DNA of 42,222 nt, taken from Rhodocyclaceae bacterium. GTDB taxonomy: Bacteria; Pseudomonadota; Gammaproteobacteria; Burkholderiales; Rhodocyclaceae. Under the pieces are notes generated by a model. That model saw only the letters and a program-made list of their open reading frames with translations. It was not told the DNA's origin and did not search any database. A program made the position numbers and the translations under genes. The first letter of the stretch is position 1; each line of letters begins with the position of its first letter. The stretch covers positions 676-42,897 of the forward strand of contig JAGRFZ010000002.1 of NCBI GenBank assembly GCA_020445785.1, read 5' to 3'. Shown here piece after piece: positions 8,631-17,661 of this stretch.

Positions 8631-8659
8631 TTGCCGCGCCTGCGGGGCACTGCTAGCCT
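8631..8659 (+). promoter_or_regulatory. Possible sigma-70 promoter of the AsmA-like gene
   Basis: TTGCCG (8631-8636), a 17-base spacer and TAGCCT (8654-8659) precede the gene by 31 bases. The -35 is good and the -10 is weak. It lies in the 151-base divergent region with nfeD. Confidence 0.35.
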
Positions 8660-8689
8660 CGCAGCACTGAACCGACAGGTGGATCGCCG

Positions 8690-10795
8690 ATGAAGAGCGT
8701 TGTGCGTATCGTCGTGGTCGTGGCAGGGGTCCTGCTGCTGTTGCTCGCAGGGCTGTTCGCCTACCTCAAGTTCGTGTTCGATCCGAACGACTTCCGGGCG
8801 CGCATCGGCGCGCTGGTCGAGGCCCAGACCGGGCGCCCCTTCTCGATCGACGGTGAACTCGGGCTGTCGGTGTTCCCGTGGCTCGGTGTCGAGATCGGCG
8901 GTGCCCGACTCGGCAATGCGGACGGCTTTTCCGATCGACCCTTTGCACGCATCCGCTCGGCCCAGGTTCGCGCCCTCCTGATGCCATTGCTGTCGGGCCG
9001 GATCGAGGTGGATCGCGTCACGCTCGACGGTCTCGAACTGAATCTCGAGCGCAATCAGGCCGGTGCGGACAACTGGTCCGATCTGGCCTCGGCGGGGGCC
9101 GAAGCCGAAAAGTCCGAAACCCCTGGGGCGTCGGCGGAGGCGGGTGCGATGCCCAAGGCACTGGCGCTCGGCGGACTGACGCTGCGCGATGCCGTCATCC
9201 GTTGGCTCGATGGTGCCGAAGGCGTCTCCTACGAAGTGAGCGATCTGTCGCTGGAGACCGGAAGCTTCGCCCCCGGCAAACCGATGTCGGTGACACTCGG
9301 CGCGCAGCTCGCCGGCGGGCAACCGGCAATCCGTGCAGATCTTTCGATGAAGGGCGAAGTCGTGGCCGATCTGGCCGCCAACCGCCACCGTGTCGATGGC
9401 CTCGAGCTGAGGCTCGATGGCACTGGCCAGGCGGTGCCGGGTGGCAAGGCGGCCGTCGCGCTTGCGGCGAGCCAGATCGCCATCGATCTCGCCAGCGGTG
9501 AGGGGCGAATCGACGGCCTGCAGTTGAGCGGCTACGGCCTTACTGCACAAGTCGACGCATCGCTGTCCGGGCTACCGGCCGAGGCGCGGGCGCAAGGCCA
9601 TCTGAGCGTCGCGCCGTTCAGCCCCAAGGCCTTGGCCCAGGCCCTCGGCATTGTGCTGCCGCCGACCCGGGACGCTGCGGTGCTGCAGCAGGCCAGCCTG
9701 GAGACGGACTTCGATGCCGGGGTTGGGTCGGCCAGTATCGGCGGCCTCAGGATCGCTCTGGACGACACCCAGCTCGAGGGCAATGCTTCGGTCGCCGACT
9801 TCACGGGGCCGGCAGTGACATTCGAACTTTCCGCCGACGCCATCGACGTGGACCGCTACCTGCCGCCCGAGGGCGTGGGGGACGCGGCCGGGGAGGCGCA
9901 GGCCGGCAATGCCGCGGGTGCTTCCGACGGCCCTCTGCTGCCGATCGCGCCGAAGGTGGACGGCCGCTTTCGCCTCGGTCGGATGATCGTCAGCAAGTTG
10001 ACGCTCACCGACATCGAGCTGGCGATGGCGCTGGCCGGGGGCAGACTCTCGTTGAAGCCCCAGGCGGCGCTGTACCAGGGCCGCTATCAGGGCAACATCG
10101 GTGTCGATGGACGCAAGCCGGTGCCGGCCCTGACCCTCGACGAGCGGCTCTCCGGCGTGCAGATCGGCCCGCTGACCCAGGACCTCACCGGAGAGGCGCC
10201 GCGCATCACCGGCAGCGCCCATATCGGCGCGAAGCTGGCCGGACGCGGCGCCGGCGGCGATGCGCTGAAGCGTTCCCTGGCCGGAAACGTCGATCTGCGT
10301 TTCGCCGACGGCGCCTTGAAGGGCGTCAATATCGCCGCCTTCATGCGCAAGGCAGAAGCGGCCCTGACCGGCAAGCCTGCGCCGGCCGAGGAAGGGCCGA
10401 ACCAGACCGACTTCACCGAACTGACCGGGACCGTGCAGCTCGCCGATGGTGTCGCCCGCAACCAGGATCTGGCGATGCGATCGCCGCTCTTGCGGGTGCG
10501 CGGCGAGGGCAGTGCCAACCTGGTGTCGGAGACGGTGGACTATCTGGTGCGGGCTTCGGTGGTCGGCACCCTGACCGGCCAGGGGGGCAAACCCCTCGAG
10601 AAGGTGCGGGGCGTCACCGTGCCGATTCGGGTCAAGGGCAGCTTCAGCGATCCCGGCTTCGCCCTCGATACCCAGTCGTTGCTGAGCGACAACGTCAAGG
10701 CCAAGGTCGAGGAGAAGAAGGAGGAAATCAAGAAGAAGGCGGAAGACAAGCTCAAGCAGGAGGTCGAAAAAGGCCTGAATAACCTCTTCAAGTAG
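8690..10795 (+). CDS. AsmA family protein
   Basis: A 701-residue protein anchored by an N-terminal helix (about residues 5-27) followed directly by FDPNDFRARIGALVEAQTGRPFSIDGELGLSVFP, the AsmA N-terminal signature. The body is long and rich in beta strands, and the C-terminal AsmA_2 region (FADGALKGVNIAAFMRKAEAAL, then FTELTGTVQLADGVARNQDLAM) resembles the chorein/VPS13-like groove of bacterial phospholipid-transport proteins (TamB, YhdP, AsmA). The last 35 residues are a Lys/Glu-rich helix. Its likely role is in inner-to-outer membrane lipid traffic or envelope assembly, inferred from the family. Length is within the family range. It is followed after only a few bases by a sigma-28 promoter for the next gene, so the two are probably separate units. 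Confidence 0.88.
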   Translation: MKSVVRIVVVVAGVLLLLLAGLFAYLKFVFDPNDFRARIGALVEAQTGRPFSIDGELGLSVFPWLGVEIGGARLGNADGFSDRPFARIRSAQVRALLMPLLSGRIEVDRVTLDGLELNLERNQAGADNWSDLASAGAEAEKSETPGASAEAGAMPKALALGGLTLRDAVIRWLDGAEGVSYEVSDLSLETGSFAPGKPMSVTLGAQLAGGQPAIRADLSMKGEVVADLAANRHRVDGLELRLDGTGQAVPGGKAAVALAASQIAIDLASGEGRIDGLQLSGYGLTAQVDASLSGLPAEARAQGHLSVAPFSPKALAQALGIVLPPTRDAAVLQQASLETDFDAGVGSASIGGLRIALDDTQLEGNASVADFTGPAVTFELSADAIDVDRYLPPEGVGDAAGEAQAGNAAGASDGPLLPIAPKVDGRFRLGRMIVSKLTLTDIELAMALAGGRLSLKPQAALYQGRYQGNIGVDGRKPVPALTLDERLSGVQIGPLTQDLTGEAPRITGSAHIGAKLAGRGAGGDALKRSLAGNVDLRFADGALKGVNIAAFMRKAEAALTGKPAPAEEGPNQTDFTELTGTVQLADGVARNQDLAMRSPLLRVRGEGSANLVSETVDYLVRASVVGTLTGQGGKPLEKVRGVTVPIRVKGSFSDPGFALDTQSLLSDNVKAKVEEKKEEIKKKAEDKLKQEVEKGLNNLFK

Positions 10796-10799
10796 CCGC

Positions 10800-10827
10800 C
10801 TCAAGCCGGTCGCGAGACTGCCGATAG
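10800..10827 (+). promoter_or_regulatory. Sigma-28 (FliA) promoter of the HD-GYP gene
   Basis: CTCAAG (10800-10805), exactly 14 bases, GCCGATAG (10820-10827). This matches the flagellar class III consensus, TAAAG-N14-GCCGATAA, in both boxes and spacing. A second copy with the same spacing lies at 32274-32301, and both continue identically as GCCGATAGGCCTGTGG. A start near 10834 gives a leader of about 40 bases. Confidence 0.75.
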
Positions 10828-10872
10828 GCCTGTGGACGGCGCCGGAGGTGCCGAGCCCCGCTGAGGCCTGCC

Positions 10873-12102
10873 ATGAAGATCGATCCGCATCGCGCGATCT
10901 GCGCGCTGACCACCGTTCTCGACTTCGTCGGTATCGACGAATTGCAGCACGGCAAGCGGGTGGCATGGATCAGTGAGTCGATCGCACGGGAAATCGGTTG
11001 GGATGAGGACCGGCAGGCCTTTCTGTTCTACGCCGGCATGCTGCACGACTGCGGCGTGTCAAAGGCGCTGGAGCATCGTCGACTAACCGACGGTCTGACC
11101 TGGAACGGTGCCGAGGGGCACTGCCTGCGGGGCGAGTCGTATCTGCTCGAATGCGCACCGTTGCGCTGTTTCGCTTCGGTCGTGCGGTGGCACCACACGC
11201 CGTGGCAGCAGATCCAGCAACTCGGCATTCCAGCGGAACTGGCGTTGCAGAGCAATCTGCTGTTCCTCGCCGATCGGGTGGACGCGCTGCAGGCGCCGCA
11301 TCTGAACGTCAGCCAGGTCGACGACGCAATCCTCGCCGCCCGGGATCGGCTGGTGGACACCGTGCGGGCGCACTCGGGCAGCCTCTTCAATCCCGATCTG
11401 GTAGCGACCTTCGAGCGAATCGCCCGGCGGGAATCCTTCTGGCTGGCGATGGATCCGGCCTATCTGCTGGAATACCTCGAAAACTATCCCTTCGCCTCGC
11501 CGCTGAGAGACCTGAGCGATCGCGACGTGCTGGCCCTGGCACGCCTGTTCGCGCGCGTCGTCGACGCCAAGAGCCCGTTTACCCACGAACATTCATTGCG
11601 GGTGGCCAAGGTCGCGCGGCGCCTCTACGAACTGTTCGAGCTGCCCGGCGAGGGCGCCGGCAGCTTCGAAGTCGCCGCGCTACTGCACGACATCGGAAAG
11701 CTTCGGGTGCCGGACGAAATCCTCGAGAAACCGGGGCCGTTGAGTCGCGCCGAGCGGGCCGTGATCAGCCGCCACAGCTACGACACCTACCGCATCCTGA
11801 ACCGCGTTTTTCCCGAATCGCCGATTCCGCGCTGGGCCTCGTCCCACCATGAGAACCTGCTCGGCACCGGCTACCCGTTCCACCGCGCCGCCGGGGACAT
11901 CGATCTCGAGACCCGCATCCTGGTGGTGGCGGATGTGCTGCAGGCCCTTTCGCAGGATCGGCCCTATCGCGGCCGCCTCGGCAGCCAGGCGGTCGGCATG
12001 CAGTTGGTTCAGATGCGGGACGAAGGGCGGGTCGACGGCTCCGTTGTCAGCGCGGCGCTGCTCAATCTCGAAGAACTCTATCATCTGGCGACGCAGGGCT
12101 GA
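10873..12102 (+). CDS. HD-GYP domain protein, probable cyclic-di-GMP phosphodiesterase
   Basis: A 409-residue protein with two HD modules. The first (about residues 20-160) has HGKRVAWISE, GMLHDCGVSK and RWHHTPWQ. The second is a full HD-GYP (about 215-400): THEHSLRVAKVARRLYE, ALLHDIGKLRVPDEILEKPGPL, SRHSYDTYRIL, SSHHENLLGTGYPFHRAAGDI and LVVADVLQALSQDRPYR. The metal ligands and the GYP element are intact (GTGYP rather than GxGYP with Asp), so cyclic-di-GMP hydrolysis is expected. The same double-HD layout occurs in other proteobacterial regulators. The sigma-28 promoter upstream ties it to the late flagellar regulon, so it probably lowers cyclic-di-GMP in motile cells. It ends 24 bases from a convergent gene. 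Confidence 0.88.
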   Translation: MKIDPHRAICALTTVLDFVGIDELQHGKRVAWISESIAREIGWDEDRQAFLFYAGMLHDCGVSKALEHRRLTDGLTWNGAEGHCLRGESYLLECAPLRCFASVVRWHHTPWQQIQQLGIPAELALQSNLLFLADRVDALQAPHLNVSQVDDAILAARDRLVDTVRAHSGSLFNPDLVATFERIARRESFWLAMDPAYLLEYLENYPFASPLRDLSDRDVLALARLFARVVDAKSPFTHEHSLRVAKVARRLYELFELPGEGAGSFEVAALLHDIGKLRVPDEILEKPGPLSRAERAVISRHSYDTYRILNRVFPESPIPRWASSHHENLLGTGYPFHRAAGDIDLETRILVVADVLQALSQDRPYRGRLGSQAVGMQLVQMRDEGRVDGSVVSAALLNLEELYHLATQG

Positions 12103-12126
12103 GCGGGGCCGGGTCGCCGGCATCGA

Positions 12127-13434
12127 TCACCAGTAGCGGAGCGCGCTGCCGAACAACGCGCCGAGACCGGCCTCGTCCACCGCCTTCGGGGCGTTGCGGA
12201 CGAGCCGCTGCTGGGCCCAGGCGCCCGCGGCCAGGGTCGGCAGGTCGGCGGTGCCGTAGCCGACGCCGCCGACCCCGTTCGGAATGCCGGTGATGCGCAT
12301 CAGCTCGATCAGCCGGCTCGCGAGGCGTTCGCCGGCGTCGTCGGCGGCCGCGCCGGCCACGTCGGTGCCGAGCCAGCGCGCCGCGTCGAGGTGACGCTCC
12401 GGGCAGGCGTCGGCGGTGAAGCGAAATACGGCGGGCGCATTGACGATCACCGACATGCCATGGGGCACCATCGGATGGTCGTCGGGGTAGTCCGGCGCAT
12501 GGAAGTCGCACACGCCGCCGGCGACTGCGTAGGACATGCCGTGGGGCAGATGGACCCCGGCGTTGCCGAAGGCGATGCCGGCCAGGGTCGCGGCGAACAT
12601 CATCTGTTCGCGCGCCTCGTGGTCATCGGCGCTGGCGACCGCCCGTTGCAGGTAGCGGCCGGTGCGCTTCAGCGCCTCCTTGCAGCCGACGTCGCTCCAC
12701 GGATTCGCGCCCTGGCTCATCGGCCTCAGCGACGGACGCTCGGGGGCCGCGCGCTGGGAGTGGGGCAGCGCGGTGTAGGATTCGAGCGCGTGCGACAGCA
12801 CGTCGAAGCCGGAGGCCGCCACCACCGAGGCCGGCAGTGTGAACGTGGTCACCGGATCGATCAGCGCCAGGGTCGGCCGCAGTCGCTTGGAGACGATGCC
12901 GGTCTTCACGTGGCGCTCGACGTAGTCGAAGATCGCGATGCCGGTGCATTCTGCGCCGGTGCCCGAGGTGGTGGGGCAGGCGATGTGGGGCTTCAGCGGA
13001 CCGGGAACGGCGCGGGCCTCGCCGATCGGGGCATTGACGTAAGCCGCGAAGTCCGCCGGATAGGTGGCATACAGATTGGCCGCTTTGGCGGTGTCGATGA
13101 CCGAACCGCCGCCGAGCGAGACGAAGCCGTCGAATCGTCCTTCGCCGGCGAAGCGGGCGGCGTCGAGGAAGGAGCGGTCGGTCGGTTCGACCTGGACCTG
13201 GTCATACACCACGACGTCGAGGCCGGCCCCGGCCAGGGAATCCCGGACCACGGCCAGGTGCTCCAGCGCGGCCAGTCGTGGGTCCGTGAACAGCGCGACC
13301 CGGCGCATGCCGAGGCTGGCAGCATGATCGCCCGCTTCCCGCAGGCAGCCGGCGCCGAAGGTGATCGCAGACACATCGACCGCGAATGCGGCGTCTCCAC
13401 CCTCGGCGAGGGCGTAGTGGTGGCAGCACGACAT
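12127..13434 (-). CDS. Iron-containing alcohol dehydrogenase, hydroxyacid-oxoacid transhydrogenase (ADHFE1-like)
   Basis: A 435-residue group III alcohol dehydrogenase. The start at 13434 follows GGGAGGAGAG. The N-terminal nucleotide-binding part has [19 protein letters not shown] (about residue 105) and [13 protein letters not shown]. The metal site is visible as [27 protein letters not shown] and [11 protein letters not shown]. The insert [23 protein letters not shown] and the overall length match mammalian ADHFE1-type enzymes, which couple 4-hydroxybutyrate oxidation to 2-oxoglutarate reduction. That substrate is inferred from similarity, and a general Fe-alcohol dehydrogenase is the alternative. 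A 95-base gap separates it from the methyltransferase gene upstream on the same strand. Confidence 0.88.
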   Translation of the reverse strand: MSCCHHYALAEGGDAAFAVDVSAITFGAGCLREAGDHAASLGMRRVALFTDPRLAALEHLAVVRDSLAGAGLDVVVYDQVQVEPTDRSFLDAARFAGEGRFDGFVSLGGGSVIDTAKAANLYATYPADFAAYVNAPIGEARAVPGPLKPHIACPTTSGTGAECTGIAIFDYVERHVKTGIVSKRLRPTLALIDPVTTFTLPASVVAASGFDVLSHALESYTALPHSQRAAPERPSLRPMSQGANPWSDVGCKEALKRTGRYLQRAVASADDHEAREQMMFAATLAGIAFGNAGVHLPHGMSYAVAGGVCDFHAPDYPDDHPMVPHGMSVIVNAPAVFRFTADACPERHLDAARWLGTDVAGAAADDAGERLASRLIELMRITGIPNGVGGVGYGTADLPTLAAGAWAQQRLVRNAPKAVDEAGLGALFGSALRYW

Positions 13435-13529
13435 GGTCTCTCCTCCCGGTTCTGGTCGTCGCGTGGCGCCTCGTTCGGGCACGCTGGAGGCATTGTGGCC
13501 ACCCGGACGGCCGCGAGGCAAGCCCGCGC

Positions 13530-14549
13530 TCAGACACGAAGGATGACGGTCTTGAGTGGTGGCCGGGCGTCGAAGCTCGGGAAGTCCGGGTCCGGCGCGA
13601 TCCATTCGGCCTCCCGGATCGATCGGCCGGTCTTGGCGGCCGATCGCCGAAGCTGTTCGAGCCAGGCCTCGGCTCCCGCCTCGGCGACGTTGTTGCAGCA
13701 CACCAGCGTACCGCCCTCGGCCGTGGCCAGCAGGGCAGGCTTGAACAGCGCCGGGTAGTCGCGCACCAGGTCCACGACACCGAACGGGCTTTTCGCATAG
13801 CGGGGTGGGTCGAGGAACACCAGGTCGAAGCGTCGTGGCGCCAGCGCCGGAAAAGGCGGCAGGCGCTTGCCCCGCACCGTTTGAGGCTGACCGATCCCGG
13901 CGAGTTGGCGCACCGCCGGGAAGAAGTCGCTCTGGACGAAGCGTGGTCGATGGGCCAGCTCGTTGAGCCGTGCGTTGTCCTTGCCGACGCGCAATGCGGA
14001 TTCGGCGAAGTCCACGTTCATGACGAAGGTGGCGCCGGCACGGGCTGCGGCGGTGCCGATGCCGCAGGTGTAGGAAAAGAGGTTCAGCACCGAACGTCCA
14101 GCCGCCTCGGCCATGATCCGGCGGCGGGCAGCACGCAGATCCAGGAACAGCCACGGGTCCTGCCCTGCGTGGCGTGCCTGGAAGCGAAAGCGCACGCCGT
14201 GTTCGTGGATCGTCCGGAGCTCGTGGGCCGGCGCGCAAAGGGCTTCGGGCAACGGGTTCGAGACCCGGGATCCACGGCCGCTGCGATCGTTGTAGATCAA
14301 CGGCATGCCAGGGTGCAGGTCGTCCACGAAGGCACCTACCGCGTCCACGGCCGCGGAGTCGACTGGGGCGTGGAAGCTCTGTAGCAGGGCCAGCGCCCCG
14401 TAGCGGTCGAGGGTGACGCCGGGCCAGCCCTCGACGGTCCCGTGGAACAGGCGATAGCAGTCGGTTCCCTCTTGTTGAAGGCGTTCGAGCAGGGGCTCGC
14501 GGGCATCGTGGGCACGCGCCAGCATGGCCCTCGGTTCATCGGGTGTCAT
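13530..14549 (-). CDS. Class I SAM-dependent rRNA methyltransferase, RlmI-like
   Basis: A 339-residue protein. The N-terminal part ([23 protein letters not shown]) matches the domain that precedes the catalytic domain in RlmI/RlmK-type 23S rRNA cytosine-C5 methyltransferases, but the usual N-terminal PUA domain is absent. The catalytic domain has [33 protein letters not shown] (SAM loop), NVDFAESAL, and [13 protein letters not shown] (the substrate motif). This places it in the RlmI-like group. The target base is not deducible. The ATG at 14549 was chosen because an upstream extension would run into the terminator at 14603-14629. It stands alone after that terminator. Confidence 0.82.
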   Translation of the reverse strand: MTPDEPRAMLARAHDAREPLLERLQQEGTDCYRLFHGTVEGWPGVTLDRYGALALLQSFHAPVDSAAVDAVGAFVDDLHPGMPLIYNDRSGRGSRVSNPLPEALCAPAHELRTIHEHGVRFRFQARHAGQDPWLFLDLRAARRRIMAEAAGRSVLNLFSYTCGIGTAAARAGATFVMNVDFAESALRVGKDNARLNELAHRPRFVQSDFFPAVRQLAGIGQPQTVRGKRLPPFPALAPRRFDLVFLDPPRYAKSPFGVVDLVRDYPALFKPALLATAEGGTLVCCNNVAEAGAEAWLEQLRRSAAKTGRSIREAEWIAPDPDFPSFDARPPLKTVILRV

Positions 14550-14602
14550 CGTTCTGGCCGCAATCGAGGTGCGGCGATGGTAGCGCGCCTGGGCAGATGG
14601 CA

Positions 14603-14629
14603 AGAAAAAGGGCTGCGCCGCCGCAGCCC
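14603..14629 (-). terminator. Rho-independent terminator of the cysI-cysH operon
   Basis: The minus strand reads GGGCTGCG-GCGG-CGCAGCCC followed by TTTTTCTTG. An 8-bp GC-rich stem with a T-tract 25 bases past cysH is a classical intrinsic terminator. Confidence 0.85.
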
Positions 14630-14654
14630 TCCGCGCACCGGCGTTGGCGCCGGC

Positions 14655-15422
14655 TCAGCTCTTGACGTGCAGGCCGCACTCCTTGAGTGTCGGGTCCTCC
14701 CACCACCAGCGTCCGGCGCGCACGTCCTCGCCGACGGCGATCGCCCGTGTGCACGGGGCGCAGCCGATGCTGGGGTAGAACTGGTCATGGAGCGCGCTGT
14801 AGGGCACGTCGTGGATGCGGATGAAGCCCCAGACTTCCTGTTCGCTCCAATCCGACAGCGGGTTGAGCTTGACCAGGCCGTGCGTCTCGTCGGCTTCGCG
14901 CAGCGGCAGGCCGACGCGGGTTGTCGACTGGGCCGCCCGCAGACCGGTGATCCAGGCTTTCTTGCCGGCCAGTGCGCGCCGGAGTGGCTCGACCTTGCGG
15001 ATCTGGCAGCAGCGCTTGCGCAGGTCGATCGACTCGTAGAAGGCGTTGATGCCTTCGCTGCGGACGTATTCCTCGACGGCGGCGGTGTCGGGAAAGTAGA
15101 TCTTGAGGCGGGCCTCGAAGTGCTTTTCGACGGTCGCCATCAGGTCGTAGGTTTCGGCAGGCAGGCGCCCGGTGTCGAGGGTGAAGATCTCGATCGGCAG
15201 GCCGAGGCGCAGGATCAACTCGGTCAGCACCATGTCTTCGGCGCCGAAGCTGTTGGCGAAAGTGACCTCACCCTCGCCGCCGAACTCCGCGACCGCCGCA
15301 GCGAGCTGTTCGCGCGCGGCAGCGGCTCGCTCCTCGACGGCGCGACGCAGTTCGTCGGTCAGTTCTGGTCGGGTGGCCGGATTGCCACCTGTCGGGCGCA
15401 GCATCGAAACGGTGCCGTTCAT
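14655..15422 (-). CDS. cysH: Assimilatory adenylyl-sulfate (APS) reductase
   Basis: A 255-residue thiol-dependent reductase that converts activated sulfate to sulfite. It has NSFGAEDMVL and the TLDTGRLPAETYDL motif, and four cysteines in KRCCQIRK (138, 139) and GCAPCTR (221, 224). This CC...CxxC set binds a [4Fe-4S] cluster and marks the APS-using type, in contrast to cluster-free PAPS reductases of enterobacteria. The catalytic Cys249 is in the conserved C-terminal ECGLH. The start at 15422 has GAGGAGG upstream and overlaps the DUF934 stop by four bases (ATGA), so translation is coupled. It closes the operon and is followed by an intrinsic terminator. Confidence 0.95.
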   Translation of the reverse strand: MNGTVSMLRPTGGNPATRPELTDELRRAVEERAAAAREQLAAAVAEFGGEGEVTFANSFGAEDMVLTELILRLGLPIEIFTLDTGRLPAETYDLMATVEKHFEARLKIYFPDTAAVEEYVRSEGINAFYESIDLRKRCCQIRKVEPLRRALAGKKAWITGLRAAQSTTRVGLPLREADETHGLVKLNPLSDWSEQEVWGFIRIHDVPYSALHDQFYPSIGCAPCTRAIAVGEDVRAGRWWWEDPTLKECGLHVKS

Positions 15423-15934
15423 GCCGCAAGCCCTCCTCGTGCGTGGCGGCGCCACACCGGCTCGGGTCGGTCGATCGCACCCTGGTAGGGCTCGGAGAAG
15501 TCGGCCAGGCTGGCCAACGCGGCCTCGAGTTGCGCGTCGGTGTAGCGCCCCTCGGGCGGCTGCAGCGCGTCGAAGCCGCAGCGGGTGAGGTAAAAGAACT
15601 GGTCGCGCAACACTTCGCCGATCGCCCGCAGCTCGCCCTGGTAGCCGTAGCGGGTGCGCAGCAATGCGGCGGTCGAATAGCCGCGGCCGTCGGCGAATTT
15701 CGGGAAATCGACCGCCACCACCGCCAGCGACGGCAGGGCGTCGGCGATCTCGGCCGGATCGTCGTCGGGCTGCAGCCAGACACCGAGCGGCCCGCGGCCG
15801 GCGAGGCGCGTCGCCGCCTCGCGCCACAAGGCGAGCGGCACGATCAGCTTGCCGTTCGGCAGCTCCGTGGCCTGGGCCGGCACCACCTGCCAGTCGTCGT
15901 TGCGAATCTGTCCATGGACGATCAACTTAGGCAT
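15419..15934 (-). CDS. DUF934 family protein (sulfite reduction-associated)
   Basis: A 171-residue protein starting MPKLIVHGQIRNDDWQVV, with PLGVWLQPDDDP, VAVDFPKFADGRGYSTAALLR and YGYQGELRAIGEVLRDQFFYLTRCGFDA. These are the DUF934 signatures. Members always sit between cysI and cysH and are thought to help assimilatory sulfite reduction, perhaps as a companion of the hemoprotein; no reaction is established. It overlaps cysI upstream by eight bases and cysH downstream by four, a compact operon that supports a joint function. The ATG at 15934 was chosen over an upstream frame extension inside cysI. Confidence 0.92.
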   Translation of the reverse strand: MPKLIVHGQIRNDDWQVVPAQATELPNGKLIVPLALWREAATRLAGRGPLGVWLQPDDDPAEIADALPSLAVVAVDFPKFADGRGYSTAALLRTRYGYQGELRAIGEVLRDQFFYLTRCGFDALQPPEGRYTDAQLEAALASLADFSEPYQGAIDRPEPVWRRHARGGLAA

Positions 15935-17609
15935 TGGCCACCTTCCTGTTTGCTTCGCGCTGCGCATAGACCCGGGTCTTGAATGGCTCGATGCCGATCC
16001 GGCGGGCGGTGTCGATGAAGCGCTCGTCTTCGAAGCGGTTATCCAAATAGGTTTCGATCAGACGCTCGATCACGTCCGGGACCTCGACCCGGGCGAAGGA
16101 AGGCCCGATCACCTTGCCGAGCGAAGCGTCGTTGCCCTGGGCACCACCGACCGTGATCTGGTACCACTCCTCACCCTTCTTGTCGACGCCGAGGATGCCG
16201 ATGTGGCCGACGTGGTGATGGCCGCAGGCGTTCATGCAGCCGGAGATGTTGATTTCGAGTTCGCCGATATCGTGCAGGTAGTCGAGATCGTCGAATCGCT
16301 GCTGAATCGCCTCGGCGACCGGAATCGACTTGGCATTCGCCAGGTTGCAGAAATCACCTCCCGGACAGCAGATCATGTCGGTGAGCAGGCCGATATTCGG
16401 GGTCGCCAGACCGGCCGCGCGCAGCAGTTGCCACAGTTCCTTGAGCCGCGATTGCTCGACGTCGGCCAGCACCAGGTTCTGCTCATGGGTCGCCCGTGCT
16501 TCGCCGAAGCTGAAGCGGTCTGCCAGGTCGGCGACCAGGTCGAGCTGGGTGTCGGTGATGTCGCCCGGTGCGATGCCGGTCTTCTTCAAGGACAGCATCA
16601 CCGACGCATAGCCCGGCTGCTTGTGGGCGCGTACGTTGCGCTTGGCCCAAGCGGCAAAGGCCTTGTCCTGAACGAGTTGGGCCCGATAGCCGGTATCGTC
16701 GCCCGGCAGCGTGCGGTAGTCGGGGTCGACGAAGTGGGCGGCCACGCGCGCCACCTCGGTTTCGGTCAGCGTAGACGGTCCTCCGCGGCTGTGTCGCCAC
16801 TCCTCTTCGACCTGCGCGCGGAAGGCTTCGATGCCGAGTGCGTTGACCAGGATCTTGATCCGCGCCTTGTACATGTTGTCGCGCCGGCCGAAACGGTTAT
16901 AGACCCGCAGGATGGCCTCGCAGTAGGTGATGATGTCGCGCCACGGTACGAAGGGTGCGATCTCCTTGCCGATCACCGGCGTACGGCCGAGGCCGCCGCC
17001 CACGAGCACGCGGAAGCCGACCTCGCCCGCCGCGTCGCGCACCAGATCGAGTCCGATGTCGTGGCACTGGATGACGGCGCGATCCTCTTCGGCGCCGTTG
17101 ACCGCGATCTTGAACTTGCGCGGAAGGTAAGCGAATTCCGGATGAAAGGTGGCCCACTGGCGCAGGATCTCGGCCCAGGGGCGCGGGTCGATGCGCTCGT
17201 CGCCGGCCACGCCGGCGAAGGGGTCGGAGGTGAAGTTGCGGATGCAGTTACCCGAGGTCTGGATGGCGTGCATCTCGACTTCGGCCAGTTCCTCGAGGAT
17301 TCGCGGCACGTCTTCGAGTGCCGGCCAATTGAACTGCAGGTTCTGGCGCGTGCTGAAGTGGCCGTAGCCCTTGTCGTAGCTGCGGGCGATGTGGGCCAGC
17401 CGACGCAACTGTCGGGAGTTCAGCAGGCCGTAGGGCACGGCGATGCGCAGCATCGGTGCCTGCTTCTGGATGTACAGGCCGTTCTGCAGGCGCAGCGGAC
17501 GGTATTCGTCCTCGCTCAACTCACCGGCCAGGTAGCGGCTGGTCTGGTCGCGGAACTGCGCCACGCGCTCATCCACGATGCGCTGGTCGAAGGCGTCGTA
17601 GCGATACAT
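15927..17609 (-). CDS. cysI: Sulfite (or nitrite) reductase, siroheme hemoprotein
   Basis: A 560-residue protein with two ferredoxin-like half-domains and two siroheme-binding domains. The cofactor ligands are intact: C-x5-C in CCPGGDFCNLANAKS and C-x3-C in SGCMNACGHHH, which hold the [4Fe-4S] cluster bridged to siroheme. The N-terminal GYGHFSTRQNLQFNWP and TSGNCIRN segments are also typical. It reduces sulfite to sulfide with six electrons; nitrite is the alternative substrate, but the neighbours (DUF934, cysH, cysB) argue for sulfite. No separate flavoprotein CysJ is nearby, so a ferredoxin donor is possible. The ATG at 17609 follows AGAGAGAGA. It overlaps the DUF934 start and lies 52 bases after tauE. 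Confidence 0.93.
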   Translation of the reverse strand: MYRYDAFDQRIVDERVAQFRDQTSRYLAGELSEDEYRPLRLQNGLYIQKQAPMLRIAVPYGLLNSRQLRRLAHIARSYDKGYGHFSTRQNLQFNWPALEDVPRILEELAEVEMHAIQTSGNCIRNFTSDPFAGVAGDERIDPRPWAEILRQWATFHPEFAYLPRKFKIAVNGAEEDRAVIQCHDIGLDLVRDAAGEVGFRVLVGGGLGRTPVIGKEIAPFVPWRDIITYCEAILRVYNRFGRRDNMYKARIKILVNALGIEAFRAQVEEEWRHSRGGPSTLTETEVARVAAHFVDPDYRTLPGDDTGYRAQLVQDKAFAAWAKRNVRAHKQPGYASVMLSLKKTGIAPGDITDTQLDLVADLADRFSFGEARATHEQNLVLADVEQSRLKELWQLLRAAGLATPNIGLLTDMICCPGGDFCNLANAKSIPVAEAIQQRFDDLDYLHDIGELEINISGCMNACGHHHVGHIGILGVDKKGEEWYQITVGGAQGNDASLGKVIGPSFARVEVPDVIERLIETYLDNRFEDERFIDTARRIGIEPFKTRVYAQREANRKVANA

Positions 17610-17661
17610 GATGAAAATCTCTCTCTGTCTTTACGGCGTTGGGAGGCGCGACGGGGCGCGC

